A stretch of DNA of 64,000 nucleotides. Source: Limanda limanda (taxonomy: Eukaryota; Chordata; Actinopteri; Pleuronectiformes; Pleuronectidae). The notes beneath the pieces were generated by a model, which had not been told where the DNA came from, searched no databases, and saw only the letters and a list, made by a program, of their open reading frames with translations. Location of the stretch: contig NC_083656.1 of assembly GCF_963576545.1 (NCBI RefSeq), positions 3,550,186-3,614,185 on the forward strand, read 5' to 3'. The position numbers were made by a program, and so were the translations under genes. Positions 10,047 through 21,538 of this stretch are shown here, one piece after another. Numbering within the stretch: position 1 is the stretch's first letter; every line of letters starts with the position of its first letter.

Positions 10047-11710
10047 GAGCCGTGAGGCCAACACTCGTCCATAATGAAAGCAGACAGTTCCTTTGTGTAG
10101 CCATGTTATTAACACAACCCGGCGCACTGCAGGGGCCGCGGCGGCTTCACAACACGTGTGACGAGCAGCCGTGAAACACAAGGAGCCGTCTGACGCTGCA
10201 GACTCCACCACAGGAGGAGGTTTCACATTTTGAAACTTTACCAACTGTAATTACATCAGCCTAATTAACTGGGGTTTTTTTTCTTGCGAGGAGCACACGA
10301 TGATTTAAATAGATGCTTTTCTTGCAATCACATGCAAGTCCAAAAATAAACCAGAGGAATTTAGTTTCCCATTTTTTGCAGGCATACACACATTCGGCCG
10401 ATTTATCCGCTCCCTATTCAAAGTGTGTTTTATTGCACAATAAGACACATTTAGGAGTTGGTGGTTGGGAACATCAAACCAGCAAAGCATGTGACTGACC
10501 ACATGAGGCCACATGTCGCTCTGGGTTTATTATCTATGACTCTGTAGCCGTCACCCCCCCCCCCCCCCATCTGCAATCGTTTTTACAATCCAGGCTTGTG
10601 TTTAGTTTTTAAAATTAAAACTTTCCTCCTCCACACTGCACGAGTAACAATGACATCAGCTGTCACCGAGCTCATCCAGGTGGAGTCGACCCAGAGTGTC
10701 TCCACCAGGGCTCGGAAAACAGGAATCTAACAGACACCTCCAAAGTGGAATCACACTTGTGCATCATGTGTGAAGCTGAAAATATGAACTACGCCGTTAA
10801 ATCAGCAACATGATGTCGAATCAGGAACCGGTTACACTAACGAGAGCAGATACTTACACAACTTCGCAGCTGAGATGCAACAATAATCCAAACACACACA
10901 CAAACTGAGGCTCGAGATGCAAAGACAAAATACTGACACTCAAAAGTCAAACAGCTGAGTGTTTACCTGCCGGAGGAAGAGCAGCGCTGAGTTGAAGACG
11001 TCTCACGGTAGAAGACAACCCGGTGAGTGTGGCAGGAGAACACAGGGACAGACAACCAGCCTCGGACTGTATATTGCCATATTGATTATTTGTCCCGACC
11101 CCCGGTGCACTCTCCTAAACAATGACAAACACACTACAACTTGAAACACGTCCACCTTTTAAATCTCAATCAGGCCGTCAGATAATCGGAGGGACGGTCG
11201 ATTGTCGTCTTCAGAGCTCGTCTGTGACTTCTGCACGAGAACAAAGTGCAAAGTGCAGGTAATGGAATCAGAGAAGAGGAGGAATGGTACTGGAACTTCT
11301 CAAAGAAAGAGTCTCCATCATTCATGCTTTAAAAAAGACATAAGTGTGGTTTGATAGGATCTGTACTTTCTCACAGGAAAGTCAATGAAAGCACACAATG
11401 AGAGACACTTTGCAAAAAGCCTCTGAATCCACAGAAGTCCTTTAACACACAAAGACTTCATCTCACTCGAGCACATAATGTGACCCTATGAGGTTTCTCC
11501 TCTTTCAGGGTTTGCGTGTGCAGCTTCTTCTTCTTCTTCTGTGTCATATGGCCTCTGTAGATGCACAGAGACAGGAGGGAGGAGGGAGGGAGTGAGGGGG
11601 GGGGGGGCGACATGTGGTAAACGCCCTGAAAATTCGCCAGCAGCTTCTGAGTGGGAGTGAGAGTTTTATTTTATAAGAAAGACTGGCAGAGTGAAATAAA
11701 GGGTGCTCCT
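10047..11710. other. 1.66-kb sequence absent from the 482-bp units
   Basis: Separates blocks b and c. The bases gcag occur at both edges (10043-10046 and 11711-11714), suggesting a microhomology-mediated deletion in the ancestor of units 1 and 2. Contents: a C-run at 10554-10568, a (ttc)n string near 11526-11540 and a G-run near 11587-11598. No gene recognised. Confidence 0.55.
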
Positions 11711-11912
11711 GCAGCCTCAACTGTCAATGATGATGTCATCATATCATATATATATAGTTATAGTTATATATCCTGCTATTGTAAAGAAAGCATATAAACA
11801 TGTGTTCTTCCAAAGTGTCAAACTATTACTGCTGCCGCTAAAATATAAGCCTGCTGAAAACAGAAATGATGTTTCGGTAATTTACCTCCCACATCTAAAG
11901 CAGAACGGCACT
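11711..11912. repeat. Third copy, block c
   Basis: Matches the last part of the unit: 'gcagcctcaactgtcaatga', the TA-rich block with 'agttatagttatatatcctg', 'aacatgtgttcttccaaagt' and the end 'cagaacggcact'. A short TA-region deletion and a small 'cccacatctaaag' insertion distinguish it. Confidence 0.88.
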
Positions 11913-12128
11913 CAGCAGAGCGCACCCCCCCCCCCCGGCCCCCCCGCCCAGGTGAGTCCACATTATCATTAATTTTGATTGATGTCCATATTCCTGCAGC
12001 AGCATGTGGAAGATCTGGTTTCACAGCAGCTCTCTGGGCTGAAGGTGCAGAGAGAAGCTGCATTGTAAAGTTCTTCAGGGACTCGGTTTCGTCATCGCTG
12101 TGCCGCAGGAACCGATCACTGTCACGGA

Positions 12129-14793
12129 GAACCAGAGCTGAACCAGCAGGTCTGCACCGGACTCACAGAGAACCAGAGCTGAACCAGCAGGTCTGTACCG
12201 GACTCACAGGGAACCAGAGCTGAACCAGCAGGTCTGCACCGGACTCACAGAGAACCAGAGCTGAACCAGCAGGTCTGCACCGGACTCACAGAGAACCAGA
12301 GCTGAACCAGCAGGTCTGCACCGGACTCACAGGGAACCAGAGCTGAACCAGCAGGTCTGCACCGGACTCACAGAGAACCAGAGCTGAACCAGCAGGTCTG
12401 CACCGGACTCACAGAGAACCAGAGCTGAACCAGCAGGTCTGCACCGGACTCACAGAGAACCAGAGCTGAACCAGCAGGTCTGCACCGGACTCACAGAGAA
12501 CCAGAGCTGAACCAGCAGGTCTGCACCGGACTCACCGAGAACCAGAGCTGAACCAGCAGGTCTGCACCGGACTCACAGAGAACCAGAGCTGAACCAGCAG
12601 GTCTGCACCGGACTCACCGAGAACCAGAGCTGAACCAGCAGGTCTGCACCGGACTCACAGGGAACCAGAGCTGAACCAGCAGGTCTGCACCGGACTCACA
12701 GAGAACCAGAGCTGAACCAGCAGGTCTGCACCGGACTCACCGAGAACCAGAGCTGAACCAGCAGGTCTGCACCGGACTCACAGAGAACCAGAGCTGAACC
12801 AGCAGGTCTGCACCGGACTCACAGAGAACCAGAGCTGAACCAGCAGGTCTGCACCGGACTCACAGAGAACCAGAGCTGAACCAGCAGGTCTGCACCGGAC
12901 TCACCGAGAACCAGAGCTGAACCAGCAGGTCTGCACCGGACTCACAGGGAACCAGAGCTGAACCAGCAGGTCTGCACCGGACTCACCGAGAACCAGAGCT
13001 GAACCAGCAGGTCTGCACCGGACTCACAGGGAACCAGAGCTGAACCAGCAGGTCTGCACCGGACTCACAGAGAACCAGAGCTGAACCAGCAGGTCTGCAC
13101 CGGACTCACCGAGAACCAGAGCTGAACCAGCAGGTCTGCACCGGACTCACAGAGAACCAGAGCTGAACCAGCAGGTCTGCACCGGACTCACAGAGAACCA
13201 GAGCTGAACCAGCAGGTCTGCACCGGACTCACAGAGAACCAGAGCTGAACCAGCAGGTCTGCACCGGACTCACAGGGAACCAGAGCTGAACCAGCAGGTC
13301 TGCACCGGACTCACAGAGAACCAGAGCTGAACCAGCAGGTCTGCACCGGACTCACAGAGAACCAGAGCTGAACCAGCAGGTCTGCACCGGACTCACAGAG
13401 AACCAGAGCTGAACCAGGAGGTCTGCACCGGACTCACAGGGAACCAGAGCTGAACCAGCAGGTCTGCACCGGACTCACAGGGAACCAGAGCTGAACCAGC
13501 AGGTCTGCACCGGACTCACAGAGAACCAGAGCTGAACCAGCAGGTCTGCACCGGACTCACAGAGAACCAGAGCTGAACCAGCAGGTCTGTACCGGACTCA
13601 CAGGGAACCAGAGCTGAACCAGCAGGTCTGCACCGGACTCACAGAGAACCAGAGCTGAACCAGCAGGTCTGCACCGGACTCACAGAGAACCAGAGCTGAA
13701 CCAGCAGGTCTGCACCGGACTCACAGGGAACCAGAGCTGAACCAGCAGGTCTGCACCGGACTCACAGAGAACCAGAGCTGAACCAGCAGGTCTGCACCGG
13801 ACTCACAGAGAACCAGAGCTGAACCAGCAGGTCTGCACCGGACTCACAGAGAACCAGAGCTGAACCAGCAGGTCTGCACCAGACTCACAGAGAACCAGAG
13901 CTGAACCAGCAGGTCTGCACCGGACTCACCGAGAACCAGAGCTGAACCAGCAGGTCTGCACCGGACTCACAGAGAACCAGAGCTGAACCAGCAGGTCTGC
14001 ACCGGACTCACCGAGAACCAGAGCTGAACCAGCAGGTCTGCACCGGACTCACAGGGAACCAGAGCTGAACCAGCAGGTCTGCACCGGACTCACAGAGAAC
14101 CAGAGCTGAACCAGCAGGTCTGCACCGGACTCACCGAGAACCAGAGCTGAACCAGCAGGTCTGCACCGGACTCACAGAGAACCAGAGCTGAACCAGCAGG
14201 TCTGCACCGGACTCACAGAGAACCAGAGCTGAACCAGCAGGTCTGCACCGGACTCACAGAGAACCAGAGCTGAACCAGCAGGTCTGCACCGGACTCACCG
14301 AGAACCAGAGCTGAACCAGCAGGTCTGCACCGGACTCACAGGGAACCAGAGCTGAACCAGCAGGTCTGCACCGGACTCACCGAGAACCAGAGCTGAACCA
14401 GCAGGTCTGCACCGGACTCACAGGGAACCAGAGCTGAACCAGCAGGTCTGCACCGGACTCACAGAGAACCAGAGCTGAACCAGCAGGTCTGCACCGGACT
14501 CACCGAGAACCAGAGCTGAACCAGCAGGTCTGCACCGGACTCACAGAGAACCAGAGCTGAACCAGCAGGTCTGCACCGGACTCACAGAGAACCAGAGCTG
14601 AACCAGCAGGTCTGCACCGGACTCACCGAGAACCAGAGCTGAACCAGCAGGTCTGCACCGGACTCACAGGGAACCAGAGCTGAACCAGCAGGTCTGCACC
14701 GGACTCACCGAGAACCAGAGCTGAACCAGCAGGTCTGCACCGGACTCACAGGGAACCAGAGCTGAACCAGCAGGTCTGCACCGGACTCACAGG
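12129..14793. repeat. 41-bp minisatellite, 65 in-phase copies
   Basis: Unit gaaccagagctgaaccagca plus ggtctgcaccggactcacaga. It repeats 65 times with no length change: unit 1 starts at 12129 and unit 65 at 14753, exactly 64 x 41 later. Three unit types differ at the end (cacaga, cacagg, caccga). Rare variants are a T in 'gtctgtacc' in units 2 and 36, 'ccaggag' in unit 32 and 'accagac' in unit 43. Because 41 is not a multiple of three, each reading frame meets stops (for example the tga in gctgaacc), so the array is non-coding. There are no spacers, so it is not a CRISPR. Confidence 0.98.
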
Positions 14794-15019
14794 GAGAGAC
14801 AGAGCAGCCGGAACACACCGAGTCAGAAAGTGTGTCGGCAGTCCGACGTTGTGTGAAGAAATTCTACTTTAAACCGTCACCAATATTGAATAAATGAAGC
14901 AGAGGTTTTAATAGGTTTCTATGTTTAAAGAAAGAGTTATTGGACGTGTTGTCTTCAGTACGGTTGATCAGTGACTGTATTTAGCAGATTGTTAATTATT
15001 GATCAAACAAACATTTACT
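14794..15019. other. Minisatellite flank, unannotated
   Basis: AT-rich DNA following the array. Nothing recognised. Confidence 0.5.
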
Positions 15020-15157
15020 GGAAAATCATGTTGTTAACTTGACCTTGTGTAGCTGCATGAAGTGAATGAATGTGCATAAATGAAATTAATCTGAATGACC
15101 GGAAATCATGTTGATGACGTGACCTTGTATAGCTGAAGCGAAATTAATTGAACTGAG
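15020..15157. repeat. Imperfect ~80-bp tandem duplication
   Basis: 'ggaaaatcatgttg', 'ttgaccttgtgtagctg' and 'gaaattaat' at 15020-15100 recur as 'ggaaatcatgttg', 'gtgaccttgtatagctg' and 'gaaattaat' at 15101-15157. The second copy is shortened by a deletion. Confidence 0.75.
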
Positions 15158-16067
15158 ACATTTATTTTTGTTAAAGGAGTCGTACTATTGTTTTGGTTGT
15201 TGCGAAAAATACAACAACTTATATTTAAAAGCAGCCTTTGTCTCTGTGTCTTGGTATTCAGACAGGTGATTTAAATGCATCACAATGAGCTCTGGATATT
15301 CTTCATGCCAAACAGCACATAAATAATCAATAATTGACATTTAAAAAAGAGATTAATTGCAGCCCATAACTCTGCCTATACAAACCAGAGAATCGATGAA
15401 CAGAGACACCGACTGAGAATGAATCTCTGTGTAATTGTGTGGTTCCACCTCGAGAGTTCTGCATACGTGTTGAAACACTGTCCCGCTCCATATATCACCC
15501 CCCACCCCCCCCCCTTCCTTATCTATATAACATACCGTTGTGCTTTATGATATGATTCATTTAACTATCACGTCAAAAGCTGAATTCTATAGCAAGACAC
15601 AGTCACTCCCTTGTTTGTCTCGGTCTGGCTGCAGCTTGATTGCTACCCTGCAGTCCAGGGTACAGAATCCATAATGTGCAGTACATTCTGTCCTCAGCCG
15701 TGACACAGCACTCTGCCACCGCCCCAGACTCGGAGCGCCTCTCTCTCCTGCCTCCAGACGCAGGAGGAGGGTGTCGACCTTGCTGCCTATTCGTCTGTGA
15801 ACGCCGCCGCCGCTGTGTGTGTGAGTGCATTGTCCCCGGTGGAGAGGTGACACCGGGTGGATCTGTAGCACGGAGACACGAGGAGGAGGAGAACTTCATC
15901 AAGCGAAGCCGCGGACGTGGGTCCATGTTGGAGCTGACAGGCGAGCAGATGGTGTTACAGGCTGCGGCGACCTTTCAGTCGGTCCGACAATATTAAATAG
16001 GCGGCGGCGGGAGATAGTGTGAAGGATGATTCAAGTGACAGAACCCTGCTGGTTTCGCTGTGAACAT
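15158..16067. other. Unannotated, moderately GC-rich at 15640-16020
   Basis: C-rich tract near 15498-15514. Overlapping frames lie at 15587-15996 on both strands, but none matches a known family or shows a clear splice context. The CG-containing stretch at 15780-16015 (cgccgccgccgctg and similar) could be a weak CpG island. No gene can be supported. Confidence 0.45.
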
Positions 16068-16236
16068 TTTGCACCTCGCTGACCTGCTGACAGTCAAAAA
16101 TCACAAGGAAAGAGAAGGAAAGAGTGAATCTAGTCAGAGTGATGGGAAAAGTATATTATTAAATATAAATATCCTTTAAAAGTACATTCAAAGAACGGCT
16201 GATGCTTTAAATATACCTTATGTCCACAAGCGGACG
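16068..16236. repeat. 169-bp tandem unit A (empty site)
   Basis: Starts tttgcacctcgctgacctgc and ends 'tgtccacaagcggacg'. It is uninterrupted at gtcaaaaatcac, the position where its twin carries a transposon. Confidence 0.9.
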
Positions 16237-16666
16237 TTTGCACCTTGCTGACCTGCTGACAGTAAAGAATCTAGGGCTGGGCAAGTGAACTCGTTTTAAT
16301 CGAGTTAACTCAAGTGATGAGTTAACTCGATTGTTTATCCGCCAATTATTTTCTTTTTTCCTGTTCTGCAGCAGTCAGCAACAGACTTTCACAAAATAAA
16401 AGCCTGACTTTCACAATAAAACAATAAATAATCAAACCTGAGTTAATGCGAGATAGAATAATTAATCGAGTTAACTCATGACTTGAGTTAACTCGATTGA
16501 AACGAGTTAACTTGCCCAGCCCTAAAAAAATCACAAGGAAAGAGAAGGAAAGAGTGAATCCAGTCATAGGGACGGGGAAAGTATATTATTATATATAAAT
16601 ATCCATTAAAAGTACATTCAAAGAACGGCTGATGCTCTAAATATACCTTATGTCCACAAGCTGACG
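16237..16666. repeat. 169-bp tandem unit B split by MITE
   Basis: Same sequence as unit A by eye. Removing the 253-bp MITE and one 8-bp TSD from its 430 bp leaves exactly 169 bp. It ends 'tgtccacaagctgacg'. Confidence 0.9.
16264..16532. mobile_element. hAT-like MITE with near-perfect 8-bp TSD
   Basis: The element at 16272-16524 begins tagggctgggcaagtgaact and ends with its inverted counterpart ...agttaacttgcccagcccta. The inverted arms extend about 60 bp and are themselves built of 'cgagttaactc' palindromes. The flanks aaagaatc (16264-16271) and aaaaaatc (16525-16532) differ at one base. TAGGG ends and an 8-bp TSD suit the hAT superfamily. No transposase ORF. Confidence 0.82.
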
Positions 16667-17635
16667 TTAATACCAGTGTGTCAAAAGTCTTCAGAGCTCG
16701 AATACTTTCAAGGTTCGAGTTAAAAGAAAGATTTATTATCACATTCTAGAGTTTCCTCAGAGCAGATACAGACTCGTACGGGGAGATGAAGTGAGATTCA
16801 CAAACACCCGTGTTGTTGAATGCGAGCGAGTCTCCTGCCGAGCGCGGAGCCGCACGAGGTGTCGGGGGGGTCGTCTGAAGGGGACGGGACGGACGCCAGC
16901 TGCAGCAGGGACATTATTACCCCGGCCTGACACCACCTGACTTCCTATTCTCCGTCCTCTCTCTCAGCGGTGAGGTCGCCGTCCATCCATAAACCATCCA
17001 GCGAGACGCAGGCTGACCCCAGGTCACTCAAATCTTCCTCTAATGATTCCGGCTCTGAGAGGAGATGGAAGGGTGGACGTGGATTTCATCGGGTAGTTTT
17101 CTCTCTGTGACGGTATTCCTGTGAAGGCGTGCAGGCGCTGACCTTTGACCCGCGTCCTTCAGCACCTCCTCATGCATGGGTGAGGTTAGGGCAGCGGGGG
17201 GGGGTCGACACAAACAGAGAGAACAGCGTCGCAACAGCCAGGAGGAAACATGCCTTGCTCTGGAAAGAGCCGGGGATTGAACCAGGACACCGACATGTGG
17301 CAATGAATGATCTGATTCATTATCTTCCTCATTTATTTGTAGATCAGATTCCTGATTTAGATAATAACACAGGTCATTTTGAGACATGCAATTGTTTAGT
17401 CCGAGTTTTTGGCACCTATTTCCCAGGATATAATTCATGGATCCTAATAAATATCTATGAAACGATATCTGTAAAGTGTGTGCAGCTTGATGAGATATAG
17501 GTTTTTGGTGTGCGAGCTACGCTTCTGGTTATGCAACCTCAAATATTTCCCATCATAACTATACAAAATAAACAAATCTCGCACACAAAATTAACATAAC
17601 AAACCTGCTTACTGTAGCATATTGAATTACTCAAC

Positions 17636-17638
<3 letters not shown>
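16667..17638. other. Unannotated, possible tRNA-like B box
   Basis: No gene supported. On the minus strand 17271-17285 reads 'cctggttcaatcccc', a good polymerase III B-box match. I could not find a convincing A box or a known SINE body, so a tRNA-derived repeat is only possible. The ORFs at 17040-17500 on both strands overlap this and look like chance frames. Confidence 0.35.

Positions 17639-17678
<40 letters not shown>
17639..17678 (+). repeat. (TC)n microsatellite
   Basis: 20 uninterrupted TC copies. Confidence 0.95.
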
Positions 17679-17682
<4 letters not shown>

Positions 17683-20600
17683 GCCCTGTTTGTCATAGGC
17701 CGATTAGCCACCAGGAGACGTCCCGCCACTTATGGTGCACGGTCGACCTTTCAGAAAAAGTTACATCAAGTGCAAACTGCGGCGGCCGTGCCAAGTCCCG
17801 CCCCCCTGCTGAGGATGGTAAAACCCTTCAGCTGTGTGCGTGTTCCAGACAGAACGTACACACACAGGAACATGCTGTGTGCGTGTGCTGTAACCGGTGG
17901 CCTCCCTGGCCTCTCACAATAATAAGCCCTCACCGACCTGAGCTGACCTGAGTCCAGCCCCCCCCCCAGAATCTAATCCGCTGGGAAACTCTGACGCTAT
18001 AGGCTCTTTACCGGCCCCTGGAATGTGTAATAAATAAGGTTAAACAGGCCGAGTGGAGAAGAGAAGTCTGTGGAGAAGAGAAGTCTGTGGCTCACAGGGC
18101 GGCTGACAAGTGGAGCCACAATCACTGGGATTAGTAAGTATTTCCTGTCACGTTCCCAAAACGGCCCGATTTGAAGTGGTAATAGATATCCTGCTAAATC
18201 AATGCTGGCAGGAATGAAAACAAACAAACACAAAGTACAGTAAACAAACCAGAGTAGAGACGCTGGCTTCCGATGTCAGCCGGGAGACATCCAGGAGCTC
18301 AGCTGCAGCTTGATGAGCGCACAGCAGCCAAAGTTTCCCAGCTGATCTGGACCGGCTTTGACTTTGTCATAAGTTCAAGCCAATTCCCTCCCCTCCCTCC
18401 CTCCCTCCCTTTCCCTCCCCCTCCTCCTCCTCCTCTCCTCGCCAGATAAGCACAACAACATTGGAGTAGAGGCCTGGGCGGGGGGAGCGGGCCGGCGTCT
18501 GACAGCAGCAGGAAGGAGCTCTGCCAACTCCTCTGATTGTGTCCATACGCCGTGATCCGTGGCCAGTCGGGGGGGCAGGGGGTCTGCACGGCGTCCTGTG
18601 CAGCTCAAGTCAAAGCGTCTGCGTTCTCTTCACGCTTTTATTCATCGCCCCAAACCCAACGCAGAGACGTGGTACAGTCGAGCGTCTCGTCTTTAAACAG
18701 CAGAAGTTTTGTGAATCCGAGCGTGAAGTCTCCGTCTTGATTTGGTTTCTATTAGTAAAAGAGCTGAATGACTCATGAGCTGAGCTGTGTGTGGAGCCAG
18801 TGGACCACACGATACACAGAGTTGTGCTGCTGGCCTTTCACTGACATCCTCATCCCAGTGTGTCACATCTACCACAGAGAGTGGGGGGGGGGCATATATA
18901 ATAATAACTCTATCTTTACTTCTGAGGACTGTAGAGAAGCAGTTTCAGAACGACCTCATCTCAATGACATTCATATCGTACGATGACGAATGATGACGAT
19001 GTAAATAGGCTGTAGATTGTGAGAAATAGGACTATGTATAGTATATGATGTCATTTTGTGTATTCATAGTAGTTTGATGATGCAATTATCATAAATTAGG
19101 TTGTGTTTATGGTTCTATAGGATTCGGAGAAACCTTCAACTATGCATGATGTCATTTTCTGACTCCTTCACTGTCTCTAAGGCCGGATTATTTGTGATTG
19201 TCTTTTTCAGACCATGTTTTTTTTTACATCCGTTCCAATAACAATAACTCATATCCTCAGAAAACGCAGAGTCGGCATCGGCGAGTCCAACAATCAATCA
19301 CTTCCATGAAGGGCTGGAACCAAACAGCTGTTAAAATACCTTCTATAAGTTGTAATATAACTGATGTAGGATCTGTTCTCTGTATCGACCGATACACCGA
19401 GTGGAGGGAATTGGAATCTGTATCCGTTAGAGGGAAAATGACAACTGGACTATTGTTGATATTTTGTTGACATTGACCTTTAGACCAATCAGCTCCAAAG
19501 TTAATATTCCCCAAATCCGACCATGTGTTTTTAGACAGATTCAAAAAACCACCGCCTGCTTCCAGGCACGCAGGATGATGACTATGTATAAAACCATCAG
19601 AGCCAAACTTAAAATCGAGAACCCCCGCCTTACATAAAACGTGATGCCGTTCACATTGTACATAATTGATGGCTCAACACATGAGCTAGGATGTTTTGGC
19701 CGGATCGTGTTTCCCCCGACAGAGACACGCTCCTTATGGAGTAACTGTACGCTCGTCCTTTGTGCCGGAGAACCGGAGACGTGTCAGCTACACCGTGTGA
19801 CGGCCGATCAAATCTGTGATAAACTGGAAACATTTATATACAGTGAGAGATCCGGTCGCTTTTTTAAAACTCGGATCAGGAAAACCCGCTGCTTTGCTCT
19901 CTCTCTCTGCTTGTAGCCTCCACATCTGATAATGGTTTTTAAGAAAGATTGTGCACTGGCAGATCAAAGAGCTGATGTAGTCATTTGAAGATATATGAAA
20001 TAAGTATTATGAGCAGTCGCCAGCGGAAGAATGTTGAAGCGAGTCAGGTCTGTTGTAGAGAATCTGACATGTTAACATACAGCCGGTTATTCAAAGACAC
20101 GTGTCAACAAGCAAACAGGCCTGGAAAACATTGTGGGGGGGGGGGGACTGCGTGATGCAACAACACCGACGGTGATGTAAGAGGATTTCACATTATTCAC
20201 TCATGTCAGGGTGTTGATTGTGTTGTTTTGCCCTGATTTATAATGATCTAATTAGTAGCATGTGACTTATGCATTGACAGAATTAGTTTGAGTTTCTGAG
20301 AAGTTGCAGAAGTGATGAATAACTGTTGTTTGTAATCACAATCAAACATATACAACAGTGTTAAAGCTTCACTATGTAACTTTGTCAGTCTATAGATGAG
20401 TTGAGTGGAGTTCTGAAACACAACCGAACTGGATATTACCCAGAATCCCCGGCTTCCTGGACCCTAGGAGCTGCCTCGCCAACAAATCCACTGAACTCTG
20501 CTCAGAATTCTTCATATTATAAAAGTTTTCTGAGGTAAACGCAGGTTTTAAACGACTCCTGAGTCTTTTTTAACTGATCTACAGTTTAACATCGCTCTCC

Positions 20601-21463
20601 CACTTGCTTGTTTATGACCTTTCTCCAAATTCCAAGTCACTGAACCATCAAACTTATTTTTGAAGATGCTATTTTCGGTAAATAGTTGTATTGTGTTTCT
20701 TTAAGATTTGTAGCTCAATGCCAGGATCCAATCTGATGAACGTGGATTTGTATCTGTGGCCAATGTTTGCTGATCACCGGGTCTCCAGCTGGTTCTGGGT
20801 TCTCCTGCTTCCTCGTGGGATTTCAATAAGTTGTTTATTCATGAATTTTTTAACAATCAGAACAGAGAGGACACAGAAGGTGCGGAGGCTGGTGCTAAAA
20901 GCATTTTACTCAGAATGATCCTGCGGTCACCATTTTTCATGAATGTAAATTACGTAGCTGCTCATGTAGGACGATGATGTCTGCCGTTCTCTATCCCACC
21001 TACAAAGCGCTGATTTGTCAATTGTTTCTGTAGCTGGGGAAACAGTCGTCAATGAGCACAAACACCAGAGCGATTTGAATAGCTGAATAATTTGGAGACT
21101 TTGAAACAGACGAGCTTTGTGTGCGATGCCCACAAACAACACACTGCAGCAAGCAGCTCTTTAGTGCGACTGCACTGCAGGCGCTCCAGCTCATTGTGTC
21201 AGATAACAACTCTGGATGAGTTTTCAAGTTTGAAAAATGGGAAATAATACTAATAGTTTGATTTCCCAAACAAGTGAGAGGAGGTCGTTTAAACGGTGTT
21301 CGGCTTCCGATGAGCTCAGACTGAATAGACACACTTTCCTTTACATCCACTGAGAGCAGGGAACAGAGGGAGATGAGGGACAGAGGGATTAGTGCAGGTT
21401 TACCAGCTGAGAGCAGAGACCAGTGTCAGTGTCACAGAGGACGTGCACTGACAGAGAGCTTGT
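17679..21463. other. Unannotated 3.8 kb
   Basis: No gene recognised. Minor features are a 16-bp perfect tandem duplication near 18058-18089 ('ggagaagagaagtctgt'), a pyrimidine-rich (ccct)n/(ctc)n tract at about 18379-18437, a G-run near 20136-20147, and 'cactatgtaactttgtc' at about 20370-20386. The last resembles the end of some teleost MITEs, but no partner end was found. Confidence 0.45.
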
Positions 21464-21469
21464 TAACAC

Positions 21470-21538
21470 ACACAGACACACACAGACACACACACACACA
21501 CACGCACACACACACACAGACACACAGACACACACACA
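21470..21538 (+). repeat. (AC)n microsatellite with AG interruptions
   Basis: Compound acacacag/acac array, imperfect. Confidence 0.93.

Noticed and set aside
12129..14793. CRISPR-like direct repeats
   Set aside because: Units abut with no spacers, and the context is vertebrate DNA. It is a minisatellite.
15587..15996. Overlapping ORFs in a moderately CG-rich stretch as a possible exon
   Set aside because: No family match and no paired splice sites around an open frame.
17271..17285. Minus-strand tRNA gene
   Set aside because: Good B box (ggttcaatccc), but no A box at tRNA spacing and no cloverleaf.
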